This document shows, piece by piece, positions 12,149 through 23,885 of a stretch of DNA of 64,000 nt. The DNA comes from Crocodylus rhombifer. Lineage: Eukaryota; Chordata; Crocodylia; Crocodylidae. The DNA lies in the NCBI GenBank assembly GCA_038503035.1, contig JAVSML010024622.1:62001-126000 (forward strand). Direction: 5' to 3'. Position numbers and translations under genes: made by a program. The notes below the pieces were generated by a model. That model did not search any database, was not told the origin of the DNA, and worked only from the letters and a program-made list of their open reading frames with translations. Numbering within the stretch: the stretch's first letter is position 1; every line of letters begins with the position of its first letter.

Positions 12149-13069
12149 AACTTGCCCAAGATCACACATGGGAAATCTGTGGGAGTAACTGAAACCAGCT
12201 ATCTTGAGGAAGAAGTAACAGCAAAAACCTGAGCAAATACCTGCACTGATACAGGCAGGCAGCTTTGTGTGGGACAGGTTACAGTCATACTGGCATTATC
12301 TGAGTACTCTTAGGTTGCCTCCCTGTGCCCGTAAGCCCTCAAGACATCCACACATGAGAAGTCTCTTGAATATACACTACTTACCTGACTCATTCCTCTG
12401 GAAAATGGGATTTTGCTATCAGAGTTAACAGGAGAAAGAACTGGCCCTTTACAAAGTCAATCCAAGCCTTACTTAGATGTTATTTAGTTTCAACATTCGT
12501 GCTGATACAGTCCTACACCTAAAACCACAGGTGCAAATTTATCCACACTTGGATCAAGATCGGGTCCAGAACCAGACTTTATGGCCAACCTCTGACTCCA
12601 TAACATATCAACCATAGCCCTGGATGCAAACTTGAAGAAAGTGTGACTCTAGGCAGAAGCAGATGCTTCAGCTGGTCCCCATCTCTTTTCTACATAGGAA
12701 TACTTGTCGGCTCTACTTTTATTTACCTTTCGGATCATAAGGAATATACACTGTTACCAACAAACAAGAGACCTGGATCTCTTGGCAATTTACAATTATC
12801 AGAACCCCCTGCATTGTGTTACCTGCTCACTAGCTGGTACAAGACAGAAGACTGGCCCTGAATTACTGAGGAAGAATCTCAACAAGTCAATTTTAGAGAC
12901 TATAAAAGCATCAACAGAGGAAGATCCTGAAAAAAAAAACATTTATCTTTCTTTCTCTATCCCTTTCTAAATATCGGTTACTGACTTTACTGTTTTTACA
13001 TTACTAATAAAGGCCAAATTCTGCCACTCTTATTCATTACTTTCATCAACACCAGAGTATTACAATTAC
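12149..13069. other. Unannotated DNA
   Basis: The start (CTTGCCCAAGATCACACATG, near 12152) resembles the conserved core of a MIR-type SINE but is too short to call. The rest carries no supported feature. Confidence 0.35.
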
Positions 13070-13325
13070 ACATCACATCCCCCCTCAAATCATGAACATG
13101 GCCTTAAAATCATGAGATGTAAAATAATGATAGCTGTAAGATACTTGTATGTGTCTTCTGATTTCTGAGCTTTCTGGGTGACCTCAGATCACGCTTTCAA
13201 GGTTTTTTCTGCAGCCATGACAGCTAGAAACTTCATTTAAAAAAAATAGCTTGTGAGATTTTCACCTAATCCCATGACTCCAGGAGCTGAGGCTTTGGGA
13301 AAAACATCAAGTAGTGTGAGGCTTG
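13070..13325. repeat. Old DNA-element copy of the 'CATGAGA' family
   Basis: Contains AATCATGAGAT, TTGTGAGATTTTCACC and ATCCCATGACTCCAGGAGCT wording. It resembles the terminal and subterminal sequence of the reptile inverted-repeat family whose ends read AGTRTTGCCAA, present also at 23886-24878. The ends here are not resolved. Confidence 0.45.
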
Positions 13326-14138
13326 TGATGCCACGGTGAGAGATAATACCACAGGTCACATGGATTGTGGCACTCCCTGAAGAGACCCATTCAAATGAAT
13401 GTCCACTCCTTGTAGGACAAGGTATTAATCTGACCCTAAAGGAGTGAAACTGCTTCCCAGTTATCCTGAATCCTAGCAGACAACTGGGTATCTGCTTTGC
13501 ATCTCTCTGGGAAAAGCAGAGGAGAATGGATGGTGCTGCATTTCAGGCATTCTGAAGAGCCTTGAGCAACCTCCCTCATTTATATGCTGTGTTATATCAC
13601 TCCCTGTTTTATTCTCTCCAGCTTCAGATCCTCCACGTAGAGCCCTCCGTAGCCAAACTAGGTGCTCCTCAGGGCTCTGGGCTGGCAGTGGAGGGGACCA
13701 GAGCCAAAAGAGAACTAAAACAGGGCCAGAGCGGCCTCTAGCATCCTGTGGGTAGAACTGCAACTCCTGCTTGCTGCCCAGGTTCAGGAGAACGCAGCTG
13801 CGCTGTGGGAACACATGGGCCTGGACTGTTGGGTGCATAAGCCTCATTCGAGATGCTGAACAACCAATCTCTCTGAACAGCTTTGTCAAGAATAGGCAGC
13901 TTTTTTAAAACTCAGCATAGAAACACTTGTGGCAAAAGCACATTTCCCATTGCATCTTGGCCTTGCCTCCAGCATCACATTTTTGGGCCACACTGGCCAG
14001 CTCCAAAACCAGAGGCTGAGTAGGAGCTTCAGGCTGCTTACAATGCTGGGCCTTCCCTCCATGTGTTGTTCTCATCACTTAAGGCTTATAGGGCTGTCTG
14101 CCACATCCCTAACCCTAACTTGACAAGCTCTTCTAATT
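13326..14138. other. Unannotated DNA
   Basis: No gene or repeat is supported. A 138-codon minus-strand frame (13473-13889) has no recognisable domain. Confidence 0.35.
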
Positions 14139-14345
14139 GGGCGTGTCTACATGTGAATTTATGCTGACTTAAATTTACTGCACAGTAAGCAGGAATAGGC
14201 CAGCATCTGTACATGCAGTTGTCAAAGCGCATTAACGCTGTGTGGATTGACTTGGGACTAAAGTTAGTTCCAAGTCAGTCTACACACACAGTGTTACTCC
14301 ACAGTAAGGCATCTACACGTGTTACTGCACAGTAACTAATTGGGC
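14139..14345. mobile_element. MITE of the 'GCATCTACAC' family
   Basis: The left end GGGCGTGTCTACATGTG resembles the ends of the elements at 28576 and 53765. The interior repeats short CAGTAA, GCATTAA and CTACACGTG words typical of this family. The right end is poorly preserved. Confidence 0.55.
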
Positions 14346-15008
14346 TTAAATTTGATATCTGCATGATGCCCCACTCCAAGGTTTTGCCATAGGAGGCACA
14401 GCCTTGCACCCAGGGGTTCGGGGGAGAGAGAGAATGGGGCACCAGGAGGGACCCCCAGCGAGCCCTCACTGCTGCCTGTTTCTCAGCAGCAGCAGTATCA
14501 GTCTATGCTGCAGCTGCCCTCTGAATTAAAAGTCTCATCATATAAGAATCCACTTCTCATCACCACCTCTCCCCCCTTCCAGTGTTCAGTATAATCCCCT
14601 TCCTACCCTATTCCCCAGGCAATGAAAGGGCAGTGATGGACATCTCTGTTATCCATCTTGTAGCAACTTTTCTAGCCCATATTTCTCCAATTTATTTATG
14701 AGGTCACACTGGGCTTTGTCAAAAGCCTTACTGAAGTCCAGATGCTGTATATCAAGAGCATTCCCTCCATCCACCCAACTGGTTATCTTCTCGAAGGAGA
14801 TCAAGTTTGTTTGGCACAATCTGCTCATAGTCAATCCATGCTGGCTGCTTGTGATCAGCCTTTCCTCCTTCAGATGCTTGCAAATGGACTTCCTTATAAT
14901 ATGCTTCAGTAACTTCCCAGCTGCCAAAGTGAGACTAATCAGTCTATAGCTCCCTGGGTTTTCCTTTTCACTTTCTTTAAAGAACCGCGTTATGTTGGCT
15001 CTTTTCAG

Positions 15009-15776
15009 CTAGGGACAGAAGTTACACATAAACTGGTATAAGTGATCAGAAACTGGTTTAAACCTCTAACAGAACATATGTTCAGTGCACATAAACCAGC
15101 TTCAAAATGGCTGAAACTGGTTTAAGATAAACCTGGTTGAATGTAGTATCAGACTTAACTGATTTGGGTCAAACCAGATTATGAAACTTCTATCCCACAC
15201 CCCTTCCTGGCTCAAGTCCCCTGGCATCCCAGCGTGCTTTGCAGCCCTGGGCTGGGCTGGGCTGGGCTGTCTGCTCCAGAGAGCAGGGCTGTCCCCACCC
15301 CTCTGTTCCCTAGCTGGAGCAGTGAAGCCTGGCTGGGGATGCAGCCCAGTTGACGGAGGGGAGGAGGCTGCCCCCCCCCAGTAAACCCCCGGCTGGGATC
15401 TGGGGCCATGGAGGAGGATTAAACACCCTTCCCCAGCTCAAACTTACTGCTGGCTGCAGCTGTGGGCTACAAATCCCAGAGGCACCTGGAAGCAGGAAGA
15501 AGAGGTGATGAGCAACCCCACAGAGTCCTGCTACTGTAATTTTGGACCGCAAATCCCAGAGACCTTGGGAGCAGCAGGAAGAGAAAGCAAACACACAGCC
15601 AGAGAGCTGTGCTCTAGTGTCCCCCTGGCTTCTGGCCTGAGCCACTGGAGCCATGTGACTGAATTTCTTGAATCAAAGGTCTGCTCACTTCTGTTTCAAT
15701 TTAATCTGTGCATTTTAGATTAACCTGCAAAGACTGAATTGATTGAGCCTCAAGTTTTTTCACTGTCTGTACCTAG
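15009..15776. mobile_element. hAT-like non-autonomous element with 8-bp target duplication
   Basis: The ends are inverted (left CTAGGGACAG, right CTGTACCTAG) and the flanks are imperfect 8-bp duplicates: CTTTTCAG at 15001-15008 and CCTTCCAG at 15777-15784, six of eight matching. Removing it rejoins CR1 reverse-transcriptase coding text. The subterminal wording (GAAGTTACACATAAACTGG) recurs at the right end of the copy at 26635-27117. An 8-bp duplication fits the hAT superfamily. No transposase is encoded. Confidence 0.8.
15467..15486 (+). promoter_or_regulatory. ZNF143/Staf-like motif inside a repeat
   Basis: The 20-mer at this position (CTACAAATCCCAGAGGCAC after one G) resembles the vertebrate ZNF143 (Staf) consensus ACTACAANTCCCAGNNTGC. 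A second, weaker copy (CGCAAATCCCAGAGACC) is at 15545-15564. Similarity only; no evidence of activity. Confidence 0.35.
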
Positions 15777-15955
15777 CCTTCCAGTCCTCTGGTAGCTGGC
15801 TGTCTCCCATGTCTTCATAAATATTATTGCCAAGGGTTCAGAGATCTCCTCTTCAATTTTCTTCAATACCCTGTTCATAAGGCCCTGCTGCCTAGCAGCT
15901 GTGAGCCTAATCTCAGTATCAAGCCTTGTCCTAACTAGGGACACCTTATCAGCCC

Positions 15956-17689
15956 CAACCAGAAACCTAGATCATAAAGCCCTATTAGCCTCAGCCCTAG
16001 TCCAAGCCTGAGGTGCCTTGTCCTCTGGTTAGGCTAATTTACTGTTACAGAATTAACGTAAAGATTTTCAGAGCTGAAGTGAAGGAATGAGAGACGTACA
16101 CTCAGTACCATAGGTCAGAGATGCATTAGGTTATTTGGATACAAGACTATTTGAAGCTATGCAGAGCAGTTACCCATAGTTTCAAAATATACAAATACTT
16201 ATGAAACCAAGAAACAGGCCTGGATGTTTTAACCAGAGAGAAAGTGGCTGGGCTTCTTTTAATGTAGGATGGGGTTGGATGGTTGAGAGGTATGTCATCT
16301 CTTAGGTGCTGAGTCGTGTGTGTTAGCCCACTTTCTTGCTTCTCTCTCATGGCACTTCCAAGCCATTCATGTAACTAACCATAAAAGGTAACAAGTCAAA
16401 ACCAATGTTAGATATAAAGATGGTGACTTGAATCAAACCAGTAACACAGAAAACCAGTGATCATTGAAAAAGGGTAAGTAATATTTATCTGCAAAAGCAA
16501 AGTATTGCTTGTCTACACATGCAATAACACACAGAAGCCTTGAATGTCAGTACCATTTCCAGTCTTTTCATTAAGATTAGCTTATCAGGTACCACTGGAA
16601 GAGCTTTGTCTTCCCAGCTGCTGCCTAAGTGTAGCAATATCTAATACGTATGCTGGGAACAGGGTCTGGTCTAAGTACAAACCTCTCCTCCTCCTCTACC
16701 AACTCTGAAACCGAGTGACAGCCAATGCCTGCCCCTGGCAGGGCCTGGGGATAAGGCCTAATTCCAGGCTGCCAAGCAGTGGGATCACTCTCCCTTCTTT
16801 AATTGAGAGGGACACTAGGGGCAGCATCAAGCACCACTTAGGTAAGAGGAGCTTGGTTTGCCAGGGAAGTCAAGATGGGAAGCTAGATGCCATGCTGTTG
16901 TACTTTGGGGTAGGTGCCCATAGTCCAGTGCAGAGCCAGTGTTACGTGCAGTTGCATGTGATTAAAAGCAAACCACCAGCCCAATTAGAAAGGGGGTTCA
17001 TAAAGATCTAAGTACTCAGTTCCCTTCCACGCCAGAGAATGTCGCTTTTCCCCTTGCCAGCCACATAGACTAACTAACCTCTAGGCAGAACAGGAATGAG
17101 GTGTTTCAGGCTAAAAGTGGATTGCCATCATTTTCATTCCATGGAAGAGCGAGAAAAAAAGCAGCAGAATGGGATATCAACTTTGTTGAAACATGGGTGT
17201 GGGCACAGAGCGCAGACTTCAGGCTGGCACACACAAGAACCAGCAAACGTTAGAAATCTGCTGGGAGAGCCTATCAGCAGATTTTGCAGATTTTTCTTTC
17301 CCATAATGCCGGGAAAGAATTATGACACTTTAGAGTCTTTTTCTCAACCATGCTGCTGTAGCTTACCAAGTTCCACTGATGCATTAAGGCTAGGTGTCTG
17401 CATCTGACAGATCTGGAAAAAAGGCTGTAATCAATCATGGCTTTTACTTTTAAGCAGCGGCGACATCTAGTGGTACAAAGCAGAATGTGCTCACAGCACA
17501 ACACAGCTTGTAGCTCTGAGCAAAACCATGCACAGTCCTTCTGCCTTAAAATGATATGGAAGATCTTTCATGCCAGGTTACTCAGAATGCTATGTCTTGC
17601 ACAAACATGTGTGAGCGGCAGTGCCAGTCTTCAAAGAAATCACAGTATAAATGCAGTAGAAAAATGAAGGGTCTGAGAACAAATAAAGG
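15956..17689. other. Unannotated DNA
   Basis: No gene, RNA or clear repeat is supported. Confidence 0.4.
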
Positions 17690-17762
17690 AACAAAAAGGG
17701 GAAGTGACATCTCCAAGGTCACTTTGCAGCTAGCTCAGTAACAGATTACAGAGTGGCAACTA
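17690..17762 (+). repeat. MIR-type SINE core remnant
   Basis: AGTGACATCTCCAAGGTCAC, then CAGCTAGCTCAGTAACAGAT, parallels the conserved MIR core (AAGTGACTTGCCCAAGGTCA, CAGCTAG). It is short and diverged. Confidence 0.5.
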
Positions 17763-17849
17763 AATCTTTGCAGACCCATTCCAGTGTCATATCCATGGGT
17801 TTATGGTGCTCCTTCAGTGGTTTATGTGGTCAATGGGACCACTGCCAGG

Positions 17850-19545
17850 ACCCCAGGACTGAAAGCTGCAAGGCTCAGGGTGGCATGCTGAAACCCAGGG
17901 GGTTGTGGCCCCAGGTTTTCAGCCTGTGATTCAGTCAGAGCACTTGGACGTTCTGTGAGGAAGGGGAGCTTGGTGTGGCCAAAATGTTGGGGGGTTTTTA
18001 TTGTTGTTTTTTTTTTCAATTCTGGGGCAGCCAAGACCATTGAGGCCTGAGCAGTGAAGAAGCAAGCAGCCATGGGGGCTTGTATTGTATTTCTGGCTCT
18101 GAGCACCATGCTGGCAGGGAAAAGGGGGATGTTTGTGGCTGCCTGTGGACTCCTCTTGTGGGGCACAAGGGCCTCCTGCAAAGCTGTGAATTTTTGTTTT
18201 TTTATTTTTTTTAAGGGTGGGGTGGTGGAGTGCATACATATGTATGTGAGTATGGTCATAGTCTAAGCAGGGGGTGGAAAAGAGCCCCGTGCTGGCCTTG
18301 TGGTCTGGCTTGGGTGTTTGCATGCTGAGCTCAGGATCAAAAGGTCATGAGTTTAAGGTTGGCTGTGGTCACAAAATCTCTGTGAGGCAGTGAGTCCCCA
18401 GTGGCTACAGGGGAAAAAAAATTCACCACAACACACAGCAAGCTGTGATGGGCTCCAGAATCAGCAAGACTAATGCTAGGCCATTGGGGTCAAAGCTGCA
18501 GGCAGAGATGATCTTAGCAGGGTGTGGGGCCCAGGGCATAGCGGCCTGTATGGGGCCCTTCTCCCTGTCCCACAGCACCCTTCCACTAGAGAGTGAAAGC
18601 CCTGGCACACTGGACATGGCAAGAGGGGTGGTGGCCAGAACAAGCTACGAGATGTCCAGCCTGCTGGACGGGAGGCCAAGCTAAACTTCAAACATGGCAA
18701 CTGCAGCCTCTCCACCTGGCTCTGCAGGGCCTGGGGCAGTTGCCCAGATTTGCTCCACCTTAGGGATGGCACTAGCTGCAGGGCTCGGTGTGGCATGCCC
18801 AAAAACCCAAAGGGTTTTGGCATGCTGTGCTCAGCCCCAGAATTTCAGCTGATGCTTCAGTCAGAATACACAGAGGGTCTGTGAGACAGGGGAGCTTGGT
18901 GGGGTCAAAATGTATCTGCTTCTTCAATTTTGGGGAAGCCAAGACCATTAAGGCCCAAGGAGTGAAGAAGCCAGGAGTCCTGGAGGCTTGCATTGTACCT
19001 CTGGGGCAGAGCATCATGCTAGCAGGGAAAGGAGAGTTGTTTGTGGCTGCCTGTGGACTCTTCTTGCAGGGCACAGGGCCTTCCTGCAAGGCTTTGATTT
19101 TTTTTTTTTTTACGGGTGGAGTGGTGGAGTGAATACATATATATGGTCCTAGTCTAAGCAGAGAGGTGGGAAAGGGTCAGGGGCTGGTCTTGTCATCTGG
19201 CTTAGGTGTTTGCATGCTGATCTGCTTGCCCAAAGGTTCTGTTTTCATGGCTGGCTGTGAACCCAAGGTCTCCACTGGGAAGTGGGTCCTCACTGGGCAT
19301 GTGGAAAATATTTTTGTCACCATGACACATGGCAAGCTACAGTGGGCCCCAGACCTATTCTGCCCATGCTTCAATCAGAGCACTTGGAGTGCCTGTGAGC
19401 AAGGGGAACTTAGTGTGGCCAAATGTATTATTTTTCACCCCAACACATTGCAAACTGCAGTGGGCTCCAAAACCTATCAGACCAGTGATAGGGCTTTGGG
19501 GCTGAAAGCTGCAGGGCTCGGGATAGCCTGTCTCCTATTCAAACA
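17850..19545. repeat. Long-period tandem repeat, about 0.9 kb unit, two long copies and a partial third
   Basis: The segment from about 17856 to 18340 (GCTGCAAGGCTCAGGGTGGC, TCAGTCAGAGCACTTGG, GGGGAGCTTGGTGTGGCCAA, GGCAGCCAAGACCATTGAGG, CAGTCTAAGCAG-type text, GTTTGCATGCTGA) recurs in the same order and orientation from about 18775 to 19230. A third partial run is at 19360-19545. The offset is about 917 bp. Between the long blocks a CACA-GCAAGCT-GTGGGCTCCA module also repeats (about 18425, 19320 and 19440). There is no coding content; the poly-T runs at 18005 and 19100 are homologous positions in the two units. Confidence 0.75.
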
Positions 19546-20094
19546 AACCTGCTCTTGAGATTTGTTGGAGCTATAATACACTGTAAATGCTGGCCGAGTA
19601 GACTCTGCTATCCAGGAGACTGTGTCCAAACTACTGCACGTCCCTCCCAACTGAGCCATAATGGACAGAAAATATTAGTGTTTCTTGAATCATCATCTCA
19701 TGAGCATGATTCACCATGTATTGTCACTTTCCTGCCAGCTCAAAGTGCAGGCAATCCTTAGCAAACGACTGGAAGATGTGCCTCATCTAACTTCACCTGT
19801 AAGGAAAGCTGTGATATGAGTTGGACCCAAACTATACAATCCAGTTCCAAGTCAGGCTCTCACTTATTCCCCAAAGTGAGCAGGGATTTGTTCAAGCGCA
19901 TCTCAGAAGTTTTTGTTCAAGCCCATCTCAGGCTACTTAGTGATGATGACCAAAAAGTTGCTGCCTGCACATTTCCTCTTGCCAAATCGGTGAGTGAATG
20001 GGATGTAGACAGAGTGGTGTGTTTATCCATTGAAGTCTGACCAATGCTGCTCTCAGTTGTAACCTCACCCAGGTCAGCTTGCCTCTCTTAAGGT
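19546..20094. other. Unannotated DNA
   Basis: No supported feature. Confidence 0.35.
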
Positions 20095-20450
20095 GTGTCT
20101 AAACCTTCATTTAGGTGTGCCTAAATTTAATGCGCATTATCTTAATGCACATTAAGGCAATTTAGACTCATGGCTACACATGCACACTTTAAAGCGCATT
20201 AATGCCATGTGCATGGACTGACATGGGGTTAAAATTAATCCCACATCTAGCCATACACAGTGTTAATGTGCCTTAATGCGTCTACACATGTTAATATGCT
20301 TTAGCTATTTAGCAAATTTAGGTGCAAATAGCCTACAATCACCATTTTTAAGGAGCATTAAGGGTGTGCACATATAGACATGTGCCCTTAATGTACCTTA
20401 AATCGGGCTAAAGCCCCTTAAATCAGCACAAGTAGGTGGGTCTTTAGAGA
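20095..20450. mobile_element. MITE-like element rich in GCATTAA words
   Basis: Repeated AATGCGCATTA, GCATTAATGCC, CTACACATG and GTTAATGTGCC motifs place this with the element family at 14139, 28576 and 53765. The boundaries are approximate; GGTGTGTCTAAACC marks the left end. Confidence 0.5.
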
Positions 20451-23400
20451 TGTAAAGATGATACACAACTTCAAGCAACTCTATGGGCATTATTTAATTA
20501 ATGAAAACAGTAGTACCGGGAAGCAGGTCACTATTGTTTGGGATGATTATAACTCAGGATTGTTTGGTTCCTAACCTTGTTCTTGTTACTCCTAATCACT
20601 CAGCCTTTTTGAAAAATAACTGCTTGCTATTATTAAGAGCCTAGAGGGAACTTTGTCCTCAGCAGAGTGAGATGCTCCTAGTCAAAGCCATAAGAACTAT
20701 GGGTTTGAAAAAAAGTAATACATGTAAACATCTGGTGTTACACAAAAGCTTGTTTATACTGGAGATTGCTAAAGAAAAGTTTATTCTCTGCACACTGCCA
20801 AGATTATGAGGTAGGCCTCTCATCTGCTGAGCAAACAGTGGTTGCAAAAATTGAAACTGCCTCAGGGTTGCTGTGGTAAATTTACACACCCAGTATCCAA
20901 GCACCTTAGCAAAGAAAAGCAGTGTAGTGCCACTTGTTTGAGCCAGTCCAACCCCTCCACCTTTTCCAGCTCATCTTGAGAAACTCACCATGAATTCCCT
21001 TCTTCCACTCTATCCGTTCCAGGCATGCACACTGGGCTTGCTTCCAGGTTCTAGCAGGGAGAATGCTGACTTGATTAGATTTGAATGATAAAGGCACTTG
21101 GCAACACTTATTTGTCCAAATGAAATAAAAGTCCCTAGATCTCAGGACCATAATTAAGAGAAAATCAGACTCTTATAAAGTAAACTACATCACCAAATCT
21201 TAAATAATAAATACTCTTGCCAAAATCTCCTGCTAAGTAAAAAGTTCATATGAGTTCAGCTGTTCAACCCAAGACTTCCTTCAATAACTGTTGACATCCC
21301 ACTTGCCTTTCTTTATGCTCTTTAAAGATACAGATGAATATCCCAATGCAGTATTCATGAAATATCCCTGAAGACTGAAATCATCTCTTTATCCCCAGGG
21401 CAAGTACATTGTGGATGGTACCCAAGTGAGCTTGTCCTCCCACAGGCTTTGAATCTGTTTTGGAGGGACTGCCTCTAGGCATAAGAAAGTCATCCCGGTT
21501 CCATTTCTTTCTCAGACGTTGATTTCTCCGCTGGGATTCCCAAATGTGGTTTGCCACTTGCCTACAAAGAGGAAGAGCCAGACCACCAGCCCAATGTAGC
21601 AGACCATCAAAAGGCCATTCAGCAGTTACAGCATTGAGGACCCAGCAACCCAGATCTTTTTTTAACCTGCTAAGGAAGATGCCACAGCCCATTTTCACAT
21701 TAAAATGTTTCACAAGTTTGACTACTATCATTTGGTTTCCAGTTGCTTTTTCAGTAGCTAGAGGTATATAAAGTAAAGAGGAAATCCCCTGGCTGGGAGC
21801 TAACAAGCTTCATCACTGCAACCTTTCCAGCTAAGACTGTTGCATCCCATTCCCTGACATTCTGTAATGGATGTTGTTTATCTTCTTACCTATGAGGACG
21901 TCATCAGGACAAATTAAAAAAAAAGCAGGCTGCATGAGTAGGAAAACATTGGTGATGTGATAAAATCCTCCCTTTCTGCAGCTGGGATCATGCAGTTCAT
22001 TGTGCTGGAATGTGGAGTATGAGGCTTCAGTGGCACAAGCAGGTTTCTAAGCCTCTAGCTGTTCCGATAAACAGGTCAGATACTCAGGCTACAGAGGACA
22101 CACCGGTGCTAATTAGCCGGATGTGAACACCCGCTTCTAATGGATCCAGATATGACTTAGCTCAAGACCTTCAGACGTTTTCATATTGGAAAGAAGTGAG
22201 ACTGGGGACCTGTTCACTTCCTCCTCCATATGCCCAATTAATCCGTCCCTGAAAAAAGCCTTCAATTAAAATATTTGTTGTACTAATGGTATCACATCAA
22301 CATTTAGCATCAGCACCATGCTTAAGTCCTCTATGTTGTGGTTCACTGACGCTAATACAGAGGGAGAAGTGTAAAGAGAATAAAAACTAGAGTCTGCAAA
22401 AATAAAGGAGAAAAGGAAAATACACAGCAGCCTGAGCCATCAAATCCTTTTTGCGGAGGGTGGAGCTCACAACTTAGGCCTCAGACATGATGAAAGAGTC
22501 AGACAAAAAAAACTGTAATTGGCACATGAGGCTGGAATTGTGAGATAATAAGTAAGCCAGCAGAGCTCAGCTTGTGAACAGACACCTCAGCTCAGGTCAT
22601 TGCACTGACCCACAGCAGACAGTAACAAAATGTTAGGACTGTGGCAGAGGTAGATTTTAAAGGGAGATTTATAAGAACAAATATTAATATGAAATAAGCA
22701 GCCTGAAAACATGATGAAATAACCCATTGTGCGCTCCTGTTTTATTCTTTGTCAAGCCATCCATAATTAGCCAGCCCTTTCTCTTACCTCCCTGGTGAAT
22801 ACCACCATGGCATAACAGGAGTGTAGGTTGTATTTGTCATGTTCTTTCTTTGAATGATATCGACTCTTAGTGCTTACCCCTGAGGTATTCTAGAGTAGCT
22901 TCTCCTAATCCTCCTTCATGGTAGGTGTCCATTCCCCACGTGTATATAATTGGCTGCCGTGTCAGCCAGCAGGAGTTAGTTGTTACACCCTGCTGCTTTG
23001 TGTACACAGCAACTGCTGTCCTCTGCCAGAGGGAATGTCACACCTGTTGAAACCTGTCACCCTTATCATTGGGGATGGTTTCAAGGGCTGTCCTGCTTCT
23101 AAGTGATGAAGGGCTGCATGCCTCACGGGCCACACATCCTGTAGGCTGTCTCGCTTGGGCTGCACACCCAACAGATGCCATACACACTGGTTCACCATGC
23201 GCCCACCAACCACCCCACTGCTACACCACACAAGCACCCCACACACACACTGCACAACACTCCTGTGACCCCTCCCTGCTACACAGTGTTCCTGTGTGGA
23301 CGCCCCACCAGTATCATGCACCTGAGACAGCCTTTACCCCCATGGTACTGCACACCTTGGGGTCAATCTCAGCAGCCTGCATTGCTGCACTGCCCCCTCC

Positions 23401-23586
23401 CTGGGCATGGGGGCAGGCAGCCAGAAAGTGGAAGCCAGAGGAGGGAGGGGGACCCCAGGGACTTTCTCCAGCTGATGCTGCAGCCAGAACAATGCGGGGA
23501 GCAGTGACTGGACAGGAGCCTGGGGCCCACAATTTAATCTTTGTATGTGGCCCCTATGCTGCTAGTTGGATAGGTCTGAGTTAGAG
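20451..23586. other. Unannotated DNA, lowest repeat density of the window
   Basis: No recognisable gene or repeat. A 141-codon minus-strand frame (21381-21806) has no identifiable domain. A 171-codon plus frame (23069-23584) overlaps other frames and runs through CACACA-rich text. If there is conserved non-coding DNA in the window, this is a good place to look. Confidence 0.4.
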
Positions 23587-23660
23587 CAGTGGTATCAGAC
23601 TTAGGCCCCAAGCTGGATATAGTCCACAGAGGTGAGACATTCAGCCCACTGTATTCCAGA
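23587..23660 (+). mobile_element. hAT MITE left end (solo)
   Basis: The text CAGTGGTATCAGACTTAGGC, followed by GCTGGATATAGTCCACAG, resembles the left terminus of the CAGGGGTGTCAAAC family that is complete at 46648-47003 and 55309-55868. No matching right end was found before the next element. Confidence 0.5.
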
Positions 23661-23885
23661 AATTTCTTTTTGTAATTTTCAGCATTCTCTATGTGCTTAA
23701 TGTAAAAAAAATGTTGAAGGTGTCCTCACTCTCCTTCACTACTGGAAACCAGATTATAGTATTCTCTGGTTGACCTAGCCAAGGCCACCAAGACTACCCC
23801 CCGGTGTGTGCCTCCTATTTGTCTTCATCTTTCTCTCTCTGTTCTCAGCTTCCTTCTTTCTTCTTCTTTTGTTTTGTATAGTATT

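Larger units (their letters stand above)
14645..15955 (-). mobile_element. CR1-like LINE fragment split by a hAT element
   Basis: Minus-strand reverse transcriptase fragment in two blocks. The 14645-15008 block encodes a CR1-type core with SQHGLTMSRLCQTNLISF and the first catalytic box as HLDFSKAFDK. The 15777-15955 block encodes the upstream part (VLKKIEEEISEPLAIIF). The region between is a DNA transposon. The reading frame is broken by stops, and the second catalytic box is not present in this piece. It is closely similar in wording to the plus-strand element at 34250-38465. Confidence 0.85.

Noticed and set aside
17822..18323. 145- and 130-codon minus-strand frames
   Set aside because: They lie in the tandem repeat; the second unit breaks the equivalent frames, so there is no conserved protein.
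21381..21806. 141-codon minus-strand frame in low-repeat DNA
   Set aside because: No motif, no splice-site context and no similarity I recognise; length compatible with chance.
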